DNA of 64,000 bases from Lunularia cruciata (taxonomy: Eukaryota; Streptophyta; Marchantiopsida; Lunulariales; Lunulariaceae): positions 35,321,034 to 35,385,033 of the forward strand of contig OX419762.1 of assembly GCA_948567375.1 (NCBI GenBank), in the 5' to 3' direction. The translations under genes were made by a program, and so were the position numbers. Under the pieces are notes generated by a model. It saw only the letters and a list, made by a program, of their open reading frames with translations, had not been told where the DNA came from and ran no database searches. Shown in pieces: positions 21,500-34,255 of the stretch (its first letter is position 1; the number at the start of each line of letters is the position of its first letter).

Positions 21500-24100
21500 T
21501 AAGGTTGTCTCTTGTCTATTGTAATAACTTTTAGAGAGAAAAAAGATCATTCTTCCACCTTGTTCACATATATCTATAAGATTGGCTTATCAACAAGCAC
21601 AAAATGGGAAGAAAGTAGAGGTGTAAGAAAGCTCAACTACCCAAAAACATAAAATTTATTGCCTCCTCTAGAGATAGTAGGTCTAGTAGGTCTACTCCTT
21701 GCACACAATTAGTAAGGATGTTTCTTTATGTGCCAAATCCCTTGTCACACACTCAAATATCATTGGTCCAATGATATAATCAAAGATTTCCATGATATTC
21801 TTATCAAAAGCTCTCAAATATGTTAAGAAGGTCAAAGAAAGGTAGAACCATACAAAGTAGATAAGTTGGTCAGTGTGTAATACTAGAGGAGAGTATATGA
21901 AATATCACTTAAAGGTTATTCACATGAAGAGTATTCCTTGCGAAGGTTGTTAGCATTTAAGAAGCATATGACAAAATCCTTGGATCCTCTTGGAATTCCA
22001 AGAATACATAAGTCATCTATAGATGTTATACATCCCTTTGGAAGTTAGAGGTGAAGAAGGATACCTAAAGGGGACCATGCTCTACACTTGACACCTTGAC
22101 TCTCAAGCTTAAAATATGGAGCTTAATAGTCAAGTGGTCAAAGGCTTGCCTAATTTGATCTACAAGGCTCATAATGTATGTATAGTTTAGGAAAGAAGGA
22201 ACTACATAACTTTGTTGGGCCAAAATAGTAGATAAGAGAGTTCTCAAGTGAGCTATATCAAATAAAGTTCCACTTAAGGATCTCTTTGTTGTGTAACAAC
22301 AACAAACTCTAAGAAAGTGCCCTCTTGTGAGAAATAGTGCTAGTAAAAATGGGAATAAAGAGAGCTATAAAAAGGATTGCATGAAAGTAACAAGGATGCC
22401 ACTAGTCTTCCTAAACTCTCTAAAGATGGATGCATGTGAAATTCTATTAAAAGTATTCTCAAAATTGACCTATAGAACAACCCACTCTAGATAGATATCT
22501 TTGAGTGCTTTAATGCTTCAAGATATACCTCAAAACACTTGGGCATAACAACTCTAAATTGATATGGATTTAGGTGTTGTTTGAAGTTAGAATAATGTTA
22601 AAGGACAATGGTACAACTAACAAGATGTAAGAAGACCTCCCCAATAGCAATTGGTGTAATGCCCCTTGTGTACTTTTCCATTGCAAGAAGTCACTAACAC
22701 CTGGCACTTGACAAACTAATATAGGAATTTTCCACTCTCTATTATTATAATCACCTAGAATAACTCTATAGAATCTATCAAAGGGATCATTTGCTTAAAG
22801 CAATCTCTAAATGCTCATAAATCATCCTTGATAAACCTCTTGTGGAGATGTATAGTGTAGTGCACAATGTATATGCAAAAGGAAATCCATCACAATATAG
22901 AAATTCCTCCAATTTTTAATCTAAGACCTATAATTATATTTCATCTCATAGACAAAAGGATTTAATAAATGCAAGAAAGAGATAGTCTTGTCAATGAGAC
23001 TAGCCATAGACAAAGGATGTAGTGTTCATGCTACTCTACTATACTCTCTAGCTTGACCAAATATTCTACACCATCATACTCAAGTGGAATGTGTAGCATC
23101 ATGTGGTTGAACTTATCTCTTGCACTATGCAGCCCATATTGACTCTTCCTATAAGATGGACCAATCCTTGGCCCAAAATCTACAAAATCTAATCTTCTCT
23201 CTACCATGCATGCCCCTCTTTAGTATAGCAAAGACATCACCTTGAGAGTAAGAGGAATAAGAACCATGCTAATTCATCCAAGAGATCATATACTAATGAA
23301 TTTGTGGGAAGCAAAAAGCCTATCTATTCTCATTCTGGAGTGTATGGAGAAACCTATTGAATAGATATGGAAAACTAGTCTCACGTAGCACCAAAATAAA
23401 ACACACTTGAAATATTAACCACTCCCATGACTTGATTGGTTTCCCAAAGATTGCAAACAAAGAGATGGACAAAGAATGTGTAATCTTAAGTGCAAATGAT
23501 GACAAGGTGATTACTCATCTCATAGAGCATCCCAAATGGTCCAATTGTAATACTTGTGCAACTTTCCTTAATTCCTTGCAAGTAAGAACATTGCAAGGTT
23601 CTTAGCTCCTTGCAAGTTATGCAAGGTTCTTAATTCTTTGCAAGGTAAAGTGTTGATTACACACCAAACATGATGTGTTTTGAGTTGCTTTGAATGACCA
23701 CACATAGAAAAGTGAAACCATCACTAGTACAAGAATAATGATATAAATACATGATGCTCCTGTACCAGCCACATTATAACCCACTCATATCACACTTCAC
23801 ATGAATAAATGTTAACTTTGAAAACTATAAAATCTCCTCACTTTCATTTCATATCTATGTAATTTTTAAACTAAAATTTCATGAAACTACAACATGAACA
23901 TTTGAAGGCACAAAAATTAAAATTAAAATTAAAATCAAAATTCCAAACCCATCATTCTCATTGAAATAATCAATCTAAACTCTAAAATACTAAATATCTT
24001 CTTTCTTTTTTATAAAATTCCCATAACCTTCAATTTGGATACTAATGAAAGTAAAATTCAAGAACAAATTTCTTTTATCATATTCTATATGCTATGCTAG
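21500..24100. other. AT-rich DNA, probably decayed repeats
   Basis: No frame longer than about 60 codons and no recognisable protein. Short local repeats include ccttgcaagt / tgcaaggttctta units at about 23568-23646 and an aaaatt run at about 23916-23942. The texture is like the internal parts of the neighbouring elements, but I could not match it to any of them. Confidence 0.35.
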
Positions 24101-26225
24101 TGTACACTCCAAAATATAGAATTTCTCTAATCCTTTCCTTGTCCCTTGGCATCGTCCCTATTTCCCATCATCTTCTTGTCCCGTCGCCCTCGCGTTTAGG
24201 AAGTGAATCAACATAGCTGATCGGACTTAAAGATTCACCAAGACCACAATAGTCAAGGATATCAATTATCTTTTGACGTGTTGGAAAGTTTAATATGTTC
24301 CTCCTACTCTTAAACATGAAAAATTACTTATCGCATGAAAGTCAATTGGACCTCGATCTTTGCACAGGACACATAAAAAGTTGCTCTCTTGATAAGGTGA
24401 TTATCGACCCCAAAGCATTGCAATTAGTCAAATTCCCTGATTCAAATTCCTAACTTTTTTATCATATTGTATAGCATTATAATATAAAGAATCACCAAGA
24501 ACGTCCAGCCTGATTTAGTTGTTCAAGGCTATATATCTGGGCATGGTGAGAGAAGAAAAAAGAGCAAAAGAATTTGTTAACTGCGTGCGATTGAAATTAA
24601 AAGCAGTGTACTTTCCTCAACAAAACCTAAACTCACTCGTAAATGAATAATGCCGACAAGCATGTGATATTGAAAACCTTTATAAAAGACCGAGACCATC
24701 ATGGTATCTCTGGAGTCCCTTACCCGTCAGTTCTAAAAATAATAACTATTAACAGGATTAATAATAGGACAAAATTCCAATGATGGCTCAATGGATGAGG
24801 ACACGTCAAGACGCAATCAGAAAGGTATACCTCGTACAAGAACAAGGTCGACGAAACCTGCCTCAGAAAGAAGCTCTGGTGATGCGATACAAGAGCATGA
24901 CGTTTGCCGATAGACAGAACATTTGTTGCTTTATGGTAAAGTGGCCTTTGGATAAACTTTACAACCTTTCTTGGGTCCAGGCTTGAAAGGGGTCTCACAT
25001 AGGGTGGACTTTGCGAGCATACGAGAACTTTGTCCATGCTGACCGGGCCCCGGCCTTTACGCACTGTATGATAAATGAAGGTATGCATAGGAACATTAGA
25101 TTGTGTGGGAATCTTATTAATTCTCATTAAGGAGCGAGACCTCGTAGTTTAAACCAAACATCCCTTGCATTATTTGACTCCAAGTCTAAAAACTTTTCTA
25201 CGACTTCACAACAAACCTGGCTTTGAGATGAAATGACTATAAATGTTAAAGCACAAAGAATATTTTAGCAAGCGCTTACCGGGAACCGTTTTATCATTCA
25301 GTCACACCATTTCGTTATATGGTTGTTTTTTATATGCATTTTTTTGCTTCTTCGTTTATTGTGTGTTCTTGTTTGGGTTCATGAGTTCCAACATTTGATT
25401 AATTAGCACTAGTGAGCTTAGTTTGTCCATATTTGAGATAATCTGGTTTCTAGTTTTTCTTATGATTGAGTGGTGCCTTGTTATATGGTAGCAAAGTGGC
25501 CGGTTGCGGCCAAATTATCACTCCGTATAATAACAATTATACTTACCAGGAATTCTACCCGGGAGTCTGTAGAGAAAGCGTGCTGACAAGGCATGCTCGA
25601 GAAACCTTTTCATAAAGTGGTGTTACCATGCCTATCCAAAACTGGAGTCAAGTTTTACTACCCCGCACTGTGTTACTTTTAGCCTCTACGTGTTTGTTTA
25701 CACTGGGAATTTGCTCTAGACATGAGCACGCGCGGTGGGGCGAGGAGCCTAAAGTTCTTGTAGACTGAAATATACTTTAATGTGGATCATGAGAAAGACC
25801 TGGGTGACTAACCCTCCCATTAGAGCGGATCGAACGATAAAGATCTAACCAGGGAAAGGGTAAGTCTGAACTGCCAGCTGTGATAGAGCCAACTTTCTTG
25901 TAGTGTCAAGTGCACGTAATGTTCATTACAATAGATACTTCCTCGTTTCTATTCCCATTCTATTTAGTTCCTTTGCGTCTTATGTCTTCATATACTTTTT
26001 CCATGTAATTCGTCATCAAATCAGAACCTTACCTATTGACTTTCAATTTTCCATCTTCACCAAGCTTTGTTGCTACAAGCACAATTTTCTTTGAAGATTG
26101 ATTTATATAGTACACCATCTGGAAGTGCTCTGAAATTCATGAGAAAGTTATTTCCTTTCCTGGGCCTTAACTTCTTTTAACTGTGATAGATCTAACCAAA
26201 GTTATTAAAAAAAAGTAGTTGCTAA
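24101..26225. other. no gene recognised
   Basis: A minus-strand frame of 135 codons (25127-24720) is the longest here and shows no family motif. The DNA is less AT-rich than its left neighbour and looks unique. No RNA gene seen. Confidence 0.35.
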
Positions 26226-26262
26226 TACGAAGGATGGGAAGACCCCATCAAGGCGTCCAAGA
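26226..26262 (-). mobile_element. tail fragment of the non-LTR family
   Basis: The bases tacgaaggatgggaagaccc followed by catcaaggcg match the 3' tail in reverse orientation. The fragment is too short to show coding sequence, and no direct repeat is visible around it. Confidence 0.5.
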
Positions 26263-28475
26263 ATAAAACACAAGAAGAAAAATGAATCTAAACTCCAATA
26301 GTATCGGTATGATATGAGACATGTTCAAAGTCCAATGTTTAAAATGCGTAGAGCTTTATCCCACGTCCTCTTACATGGTAACCTCATCGACATTAAACAA
26401 AAACACTGTGCTCGTAAAGTTCCCGAAAGCGAACCACTTTTGATGACCTTTATGCTCGCACTATCTGAACGTTGCTAAAATAGCGCAAGTTCAACTGTTG
26501 AAACTCCGAAAATAGACTATTGATGCAGCTAAAAGTTTCCGTCATCCATCACTCTAACTTTTAGCATAAAACGGGCACGCTATACAAGTATATTCCCATG
26601 CCTTGCCATAGTTACGTGGTTTGTAGCGTCACTTACCGTCAGTTCCGGACTTTGACATAGTTACAATGTTTGAAAGGTCCATTCACCAACGTCACTTACG
26701 AAGTCCTTGTTCTTAACCTCGTCAGAAGAAGAGACAAGAACAACTCAGGCTGACCGAGCACATGGAAGAAGGAAAAGGTTGTCGAGACTGGCCTCAGTCA
26801 TTTGGATAATATTATTCCCCTGCAGTAAATTCACAGATTTTCCTCCAGTTGAGGATGTACTGGTCCCACCGGTACTGTTTTGCCATAAAGAGGAAATATT
26901 CACCATCTCTGCTCATGTTATTGGCGCCCTTGCTCCATTCGAGTTCCTTCCTTCCAGCCTTACTTACTTTCCGGTAGGTAAGAAAATTCCCGTCAAATAA
27001 AAGGCTGAGCGATGGCGAGCCCTTTCAAGCGCAAATGGAACCAAGAAATTTGAATTGCCATTGCGTGCTGGCAAGTTCCATCGCTGTTTCGGTGTGCTAC
27101 AAAGTAGTTGTCCATGACTTTAAGTTTCTCCTGCTGTATTAACTAGTGAATCTCCTGAATACAAATCAAATGTTTGTGCTTGCCGTTTCAGAAAGTGCGA
27201 GCTCTAGAACACATCGTTTTAAACGTCTGGCTTCCACCGATATTCCAAGCCAAATAAAGCTAATCACGTTCACACTTTCGGTGCTTCGTGTTCGATTGTC
27301 AGATGGTTTATGGATCTTGGGGATGTTGATCGAAGCTCTCTCCTCGGGGCGTTGGCCGGCGCTCCTTATGCAACATATGTAATTACACTGTAGAGGTCTG
27401 CATCAAGATTGGATCTCGACGGCTATGTTGTTGCAACTTGAATGCTGGAGCACATTTCGCGTTGATAGAGTTGGCAAATAAGTTTGAGCTCTCTTTCCTC
27501 GTTCCGTCGTAGATGGTTTGATTTTATTTGCTGCTCAACGTCATAAAGTATACGGTGTATGCACTGCATCCATACGCAATGGGGTGTGCTGGCTTGCTAC
27601 AGCATGCGCGACGAACTAACCAACTATGAGGTACACTAATCGTAACGTTGGCCCATCTACTTTCTTCGTGCGCGAAACCTCTGTTACTTCCACCGGAGGA
27701 AGGCCGTTGTAAGCCCTTGTAGGACGTGGATCAAGGCGGATCAACTCTGACGCTTAAACCAACGCCTTTTGAGAAAACCGAGCCCTAAAGGGATACTAGG
27801 TCTCCTTCAGTCTACATATGATCAAATGGTTTAAAATTTGCTTCAGAACAGGAGAGTTTCATTAAACTGGGCATAATAACATTCATAATAAGTAACAAAA
27901 TAACATTCATTACAAAGTAACATTTCGAGTTTTGATTTCTCCAATTAACCAGTACGAAGTCCGTGGCATCCTACCTTTCTTGCAGCGTAATATCTCCAAT
28001 GTGTGTGAGGAAGGTGAATGTTACTTAGAAACTTCTGTTCAAGTAAGAGGGAAACGCATGTCCTATAGTACTCATCTGAATCTCAATGCAACGACTCTGT
28101 ATTTCGAACGGGAGGACGCTGCATGCAAACAATGTCCCAAGTAATGCTCTCCGCCGCGAGTAGTTGAGTCTCGATCCGAACGCTTTATCGTTGCTTATCG
28201 CTGGAAACAGTTGTACAGACCACCAGGTTTTGTTTAGTGTGATAATATTTGGAATTTGCGTAACCGCATTGGGAAACTCCACCTTCCTAAACTCCATGCA
28301 GCTACTGTGGACGCATGCAGCAGTGTACAGTTTCACCGACAGAAATCACATTCATTGTAAAGCCCCACACACTAACGACGACAACCATTTGTCTCATCTC
28401 CACGAATCAACAGATTGGTTCTTTTCCGAAGGTAAAAGATCGAATCCCTACACTCTCATGGCTGTAAAAGTTGAA
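26263..28475. other. no gene recognised
   Basis: Moderate GC, several frames of 70-120 codons, none with a recognisable domain. A stretch near 27706-27770 (gtaagcccttgtaggacgtgg) loosely resembles 47371-47395, hinting at a shared ancient repeat. Confidence 0.35.
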
Positions 28476-28840
28476 GAAAACGTACAGGCCTGTTTGGTGG
28501 GAAACTTGAGGGCCATCTCACACTGGTAGAGCAGGCGGAACAGAACCGTCTATGAAAGTCCATCTTTCGATTGACCTGTACCCCACCGTAACTCGGTGAG
28601 CTCCATTTGTGTTTATTCTGTAACTGACTCAACACCCTTTGACGAAAACGTTCAGGCCTGTTTAGTGGGAAACTTGAGGGTCATCTCAACACTGGTACAG
28701 CAGGCGGAATTTAACCGTCTACGAAAGGTCGTCTTTCGATTGAACTGTCCCCCACTGTAACCCGGTAGGCTCCATTTGTGCACCTGAAAGCTCAAAATGT
28801 TTATTCTCCAACTGATTCAACACCCTTTGAAAGAAAAGCA
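28476..28840. repeat. 168-bp tandem duplication with a partial third copy
   Basis: The block gaaaacgtacaggcctgttt at 28476 recurs as gaaaacgttcaggcctgttt at 28644, 168 bp apart. Both continue through gtgggaaacttgaggg, gcaggcggaa, accgtctac and ctccatttgtg. A third, partial copy (ctccatttgtgcacc and tcaacaccctttgaaag) ends near 28840. Confidence 0.88.
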
Positions 28841-29620
28841 TTTCCCTACAAGAGGTCTAATCGCCCAATCGACCAGAATTATCACTCCACTCTCTTGGCA
28901 TCTCAATGTATTCTAAGCGAGGTAGATACTCACGTAATCAGCCCTTCTTGCATTTATTGATTTTATAATACTAGATTAGAATATTGGAAGATTTAGGAAG
29001 ATCTTTGTCAACGTATACACACTTACACCCCTACAATTATCCTCATTAATGTACTGTTACATTATAAAGGTAGAAAGTTTTGCTATGGCGCAAAAGGCTC
29101 GGGTTCTTGATTCTATATCTCCTCTTTGTTAGAGGATTTTCATGTCAAGTCTGTAGACTTTACCATAGTACTCTATGTTTCTCACATCTATCGCATCTAA
29201 GGCCAATGTGGTTATATATAAAATTTTATTTTTATGATGTGTAGTAGGTGGAAAACACGCTAGAGTGTAAGATATCATCCAAGATATAATAATAATATAA
29301 TAATAATACAAATCCTTCAAGCTACTTAGTCCCAAGTACATATTGAGCACTGATTGAATCTATTAGGACCTCGTGCGAGAATGAATATCGTCATATTTAT
29401 AAACTATCAATATACCTTATTATTTGATGTGGAGGTTAGAAACCCTTAGGAGCAAAGACATTGTCATGCACCTGCATTCAAGCAGAAGCAATAATCATCA
29501 CTACTTGAAGAGAGGATATCATTATGCACCACGGTTATTGCTTGATGGCTTTTGCTTGAGAGGTTTATATGCAATAATAATCAGAATTACTGGAGGAAAG
29601 GAAGATTATTATGCACCCAA
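28841..29620. other. no gene recognised
   Basis: AT-rich, with a short aat/ataat run at about 29284-29312. No protein or RNA gene identified. Confidence 0.4.
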
Positions 29621-29634
29621 CTTATCTATCCTTT

Positions 29635-29983
29635 TCTCCGGGAGTGCAAGAGAGCTTATCATGTTAGGCATCAAGTGTACCGCTCTCACTCTCATATTTT
29701 GTAGCATATTTTAGACAGCGTGTGTCCATTGCTCTACAGAGAGCAGGGGCTGGTGCAATCCATAGGAGAGCAATCACAGTAGGTGATGTTTCTTCGGATG
29801 TTCCGGTTGTGTGTAGACCGTATGACTTGCATAGCTCGGATATCTTAGGTGTGGTAGGGCAGATTTCTCATATAGACTCTATTGGAGCTTAGCCCCATAT
29901 TACCTTTTTTGTCTCTCCCTTGTGCGGCTTGATGGGGTCTTCCCATCCTTCGGTTGTCGTACGCGGTCGACTACTTTACTTTG
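29635..29983 (+). mobile_element. 5'-truncated non-LTR copy with 14-bp TSD
   Basis: A 349-bp insert flanked by cttatctatccttt at 29621-29634 and 29984-29997. The insert holds a coding end that reads SLSYFVAYF, then RQRVSIALQRAGAGAIHRRA, and runs to a stop (gcttag) at about 29893. The shared 3' tail with tgatggggtcttcccatcct and tacgcggtcga follows. The plus-strand frame is open from about 29680 to the stop. The coding end is typical of the last helix after the nuclease-like domain in some retroelement proteins. The TSD length and 5' truncation point to target-primed reverse transcription. Confidence 0.82.
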
Positions 29984-29997
29984 CTTATCTATCCTTT

Positions 29998-30762
29998 ATA
30001 CCTTTTGCTTGAGATTTATATATATTTTCATAGTCACTTTTGAGGTCTTCTTAGAGAAGCAGTAGAAAACAGGGAATATGGTTATCTCCCTAACAATGTT
30101 CACCTTTTTCTTTCAACAAAGAGTTTCTATTACTTTAAAGCACTCTCAAACTTTGAGTTTTCATAGACGCATACAATAGTAAATGCACCCATCACATCTA
30201 GTACCCTCCCTCATCATTTACCATATCTACATGCATGGATTGGAGGACTTCTATCACATAATAATTTACGTTGTTATTGGTGAATTTGTTGTGGTTTGTT
30301 CTAAAGTTTTTCCCCTAGGTTGGCTTAGGGTCTATAGTTTGGCTTTGGTTTTGGTTCGTTGGGCCTCTCAATCCTATTCCTCTATCTTATTGAACATTTC
30401 GGCTTACATAGCAAATAATCAAAATCATACGTAGTGTAACCCATATTTTCCCATTTTGGAAAGTAATTGAGCAAATTATCTAGAGAGCATTTCATTTTGG
30501 AAAGTAAAAGAGTTTCTTCACGTCTTCTTCACATCTCCAACCTCTTTTAAGTGGAGAAATTTCTCTTTTAAATCTTCCTAGTGAAGAAAAGAAATCAGAA
30601 AATATATTTTTGGGAAAAGTTGTTTCCTCCTAAATTAATTTGAACTTGTTTAGATCGAACAATCCTCTTTTGAGCATGATATATTCTTATATATCATGTG
30701 AAACTTGATTACATGTGAAAGGTTTAAAATATATACAATGCCTGGCATTTTGGTTACTGGAC
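29998..30762. other. no gene recognised
   Basis: AT-rich sequence, with one 83-codon plus-strand frame (30183-30434) of hydrophobic composition and no family resemblance. Confidence 0.35.
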
Positions 30763-31260
30763 TTATTGACCAACTTCTGTTCCTACTAGTAGGCTACTTG
30801 GTTTCTTTCCCTTGTTTTGCTTTGGGGATTGTAATTTTGCATGGGATTTTAGTCCCTTTTCTTGGGCCTTGTGCTCGTTAGCCTGGTGTCTTGTATTCCT
30901 TCTTCTTTTTCCTTCGGGGTATATTACTTTGCTCGTTTTCAACTCCAAGGACCAAGGGTGGTGACAACATGAGATAGAAAAAGAGTGGAAGGCCTCTAAT
31001 CGGACTGGAAATAATATTTTGTTAGTCTGGGGCACAAAATGTGGTCCCTCCCAAATCGCTGGATCACCCTGTTTGTGGGGCCTTTGAGCAACTCCAGATG
31101 ATGAGTACTCCAGTCTCATAAACATAAAGTTAGAACTATTGGTTACCAGGAGTAATATAGCCCCGGGTGCCCGCACCACCATGGCCAATTTGCCTTTTGA
31201 AAAGGCTGGCCCTTTTTTAATATATACACTATATCGCTGCAGCCAATGAGACCAGCTCAC
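30763..31260 (-). CDS. unidentified 165-codon frame, possibly starting at Met27
   Basis: I do not recognise this protein. The frame is 165 codons from the first ATG. However, a TATA-like gtatatatta lies at about 31220-31210 on the minus strand, downstream of that ATG, so a transcript would more likely use the next ATG at about 31182 (context gccATGG), giving 139 residues. The first part is hydrophobic (GAILLLV), the middle is rich in aromatic residues and Pro, and the last 50 residues are strongly basic (KRRRN, KQNKGKK) and could be a nuclear or nucleic-acid-binding tail. No neighbour helps assign a role. It may be a chance frame; its length in this AT-rich region and the promoter-like sequence are the only arguments for it. 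Confidence 0.25.
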   Translation of the reverse strand: MSWSHWLQRYSVYIKKGPAFSKGKLAMVVRAPGAILLLVTNSSNFMFMRLEYSSSGVAQRPHKQGDPAIWEGPHFVPQTNKILFPVRLEAFHSFSISCCHHPWSLELKTSKVIYPEGKRRRNTRHQANEHKAQEKGLKSHAKLQSPKQNKGKKPSSLLVGTEVGQ

Positions 31261-31275
31261 CCATGACCAATCGGC
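31200..31275 (-). promoter_or_regulatory. CCAAT/TATA-like promoter candidate
   Basis: On the minus strand two ATTGG motifs (gccgattggtc at about 31275-31265 and tctcattggctg at about 31250-31239) precede gtgtatatattaaaaaag (about 31222-31205), a plausible TATA box. The spacing is reasonable for a plant promoter driving the frame to its left. Further ATTGG motifs occur on the plus strand near 31321, 31503 and 31540. Confidence 0.3.
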
Positions 31276-33033
31276 ACCTTTTACCTGCCGTTACCTAGGC
31301 TCGTGGCTGAGGAACAAACTGATTGGGTTGATTCTTGACCTCGGCGGGTCAAGAGAGTGGCATCATCAGGTCAGCGGGACCGGAGCTCGGGTTAACCTCG
31401 CTGGAGGATGATGCCAGGTTACGTGTGGCGAATCAGAGGACTGATAGCATACCCTATATCTTTGAGTTCTCCAAGGAAAAGGGGGTTTGTAGAGCTGCTA
31501 TGATTGGCCCACTGGGCAGCATCGAAATAGGAGGAGTTTGATTGGCCTACATAGAGGAAAAGAAGGGATAAGTGGGGTATGAATGCCACTGTAGTGGGTA
31601 TATGTAGGCCTTGTCGTGAGGTCACACATGCATGTATGCCATAGAGAGACGCTTTTAATGCTTGGGATCAGGTTGTGAAGATGCAGGGTATGAGGACTTG
31701 AAGCTTTTGTCATGTGCACCGAGAAATAGATCGTGATTTAATCAGGGTAAAAGCTCTTAACCTACAGTAGTTTGGTCGATGTTTCACAAACACCTGTTGT
31801 AGTCCCTCTCCAATTTCAGGTGTTCATGCAGTTCATCTCAGATTCTTATTTCCTTGACAACGGCGTTTATCGAGAGTCGAAAATCTTGCAAGTAATGCAA
31901 GAAGCGCGGCATCCACGATAATCTTAGATGCGCTAGCGATGATAATGTGTCCAACCCTGTAAAATACTCTGGTCAATGAGGATTCTAATTTATTTTTGTA
32001 AGGGACATTCCGGATGTTTGTCTTCTCAGGAATCTTTTATTCATGGGGAAGGAAAGAAACGATATAAACATAAGACTGACGACATATGAAAGTCGAGTCT
32101 CATAGCTGGCCCAGCAACAAGAGAAAAAGCTCATACTTATTTACATGATTTAGGTTAAGATTAAGAAACTAATAATCCCGCGCTTATACAATTCGCAACC
32201 TTTAGTCCAGTAGTTCACTTCCTGTACGTAGCATCCATATAGCATCACAGAATCCACGTATAATCCTTTGACAAGAGGGCCCAGACAAATTTCACGTGTC
32301 GCGCATCCAATTCCGTGCTCGAAGCTATTCGGATGGTAGGTGATTCCATTGCGTAACGTTCTCAACACCACGATCATCCACGATCATCGACAAAACGTGC
32401 ATCTCATTCATCAATTTCTACGTAGCAAGACTATAGCTGTCTACTGATTGCAGGAGAGTGGACGATATCAAAATTTCAGTGTTGATTTCATCCATTCATA
32501 CTTCACAGTCTTTCTTGCGATCTGTTCTACAGTACCGATCAATCCACAAGCCGCTTGTGTCTTGACAATCTAAAGCAAAAGGTCTCGCGCTCTTCGCGGC
32601 TCCAGGTGACAATCTTGTTGAAAATTTTGAAGAGCCCGTACATTCGATGACATACAAAATCGAAATGGCCAACAAAATTCCTCTATCCTGTACACTACTA
32701 AAACCATAGTATGGAACACAGTAGTGGCGCTTAAGTACATCATCAGAACGGGAGAAGTCATGCCATCTGGTGGTTCCGATCCAATCAGATCGGGTGTCTT
32801 CGAAGAAACATCAGAGAGGCTGGTTCCATAAGAATGCCACTTAGAAAAGGGAGATTGTTAGTTTTCGTCATCAGAGTCTTCTATTGTGTATAAAGAAATA
32901 TATCTATTTCGCTGAGTGGAACCGGTCGGAAATTATGAGTAAAGAAGCCAGTGCCTTGGAATGCGTGCTCTACCGATACAATTGTCAAACAAAGCTTTTC
33001 CCCTTTAATAAAAGATGTAAAATGCATAATCTA
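31276..33033. other. no gene recognised; one small inverted repeat
   Basis: At 31361-31414 a 9-bp inverted repeat (ggcatcatc / gatgatgcc) encloses a GC-rich loop. No known protein or RNA family found on either strand. Confidence 0.35.
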
Positions 33034-33044
33034 TCTCAGTGATA

Positions 33045-33285
33045 CAGAGGGCAGTGGCTGGTGCAATCCATAGGAGAGCAATCACATTAGGTGATGTTTC
33101 TTCGGATGCTCCAGTTGTGTGTAGACCATACGACTTGCATAGCTCGGTTATCTTAGGTGCGGTAGGGCAGATTTCTCATACAGACTCTATTGGGGCTTAG
33201 CCCCATGTTACCTTTTTTGTCTCTCCCTTGTACGGCTTGATAGGGTCTTCCCATCCTTCATTTTTCCTACGCGGTCGCCTTTTTC
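33045..33285 (+). mobile_element. 5'-truncated non-LTR copy with 11-bp TSD
   Basis: A 241-bp insert flanked by tctcagtgata at 33034-33044 and 33286-33296. It begins within the last coding helix (cagagggcagtggctggtgc), stays open to the stop in ggggcttag (about 33200), and then has the same 3' tail as 29635-29983: tacggcttgatagggtcttc, then cctacgcggtcgcctttt. It is shorter at its 5' end than the 29.6-kb copy by about 90 bp of shared sequence, while the 3' ends coincide. Confidence 0.85.
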
Positions 33286-33296
33286 TCTCAGTGATA

Positions 33297-34255
33297 TTTA
33301 GTTCATTTCATAGTGTAGAGAACCAGAGTAGACACTAGAATCATTGCAAGTTAGAAGAAAAACCTAATAAACGGAATCTATGGTTAGTTAGTGGGTGGTT
33401 TAAGATCTAAAGTCAAAGGACATTATGGATATTTAGTGATATCTATAAAATATTGTATGGATATCATAAAGAAAGAAATTGAACAGAAATATAATCATCT
33501 CATAATAATTTAGATTTATAAAAAGTTTCTGTAAATTTAAACTCATAATATAGAACTTTTTAGCTAATCCAATAACTCAATCGTTAATATTCACGACCCA
33601 CATTTTAAATTATCCACAAATATTTACATGGTTATGGATTTTTGCTTGTAAAAACCCATTGTATTCCTATTGGCCATCCATAAAAAAAATTTAGATACTA
33701 CAAGTTCACTCATGAATAGTAATGGGATCCATAAAAGCTAAATTAGATACCCCTAGTATATTAGGGCGTTTCAAAAGTCACTTTTCAACTGCAGTAAATA
33801 ATATTACGAAAAAATTATGGAAGACCCCGCAAAGTGTTATGGGGTGTGGGAGGAGAATCCATCCGTATATAGGGAAAAACTCCCCTTGCCTTTTGAAATG
33901 ATACGCCGCGTCATGGAAAACCTGACCTGAAATTTTTACAGGTTACAGCTGGTCTTCACACTTAACTACCGAGAAAATATCATCTCAAACCCTAAATTGA
34001 TACCAAACATTTCATAAATGTTCCTATTTGGTTTATGGGACCTATAAATAAATCTATGGATCTTTAATGGAATGCCCAATTTAGGATTTAGCCCCATTTT
34101 TCTGGGATCTTGGCTTCCTTCGTGTGGCAAACCCGAAGGAAGACCAATCAAGCTGTAAAGGGAGAGGTAAAGTGGAGCTAGGTTTCAATAGTATCAAGAA
34201 AGAGAATCGTACATTTACCTAATTATTGTTTCCTAGTTCATTTAATTAGTGCCAT
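33297..34255. other. no gene recognised
   Basis: AT-rich spacer between the non-LTR copy and the nested LTR elements. Nothing identifiable. Confidence 0.4.

Noticed and set aside
8058-33300. Scattered repeats as a possible CRISPR-like array
   Set aside because: Copies are tens of kilobases apart, in both orientations and of different lengths. The sequence is plant nuclear DNA, and the pattern fits retroelement tails.
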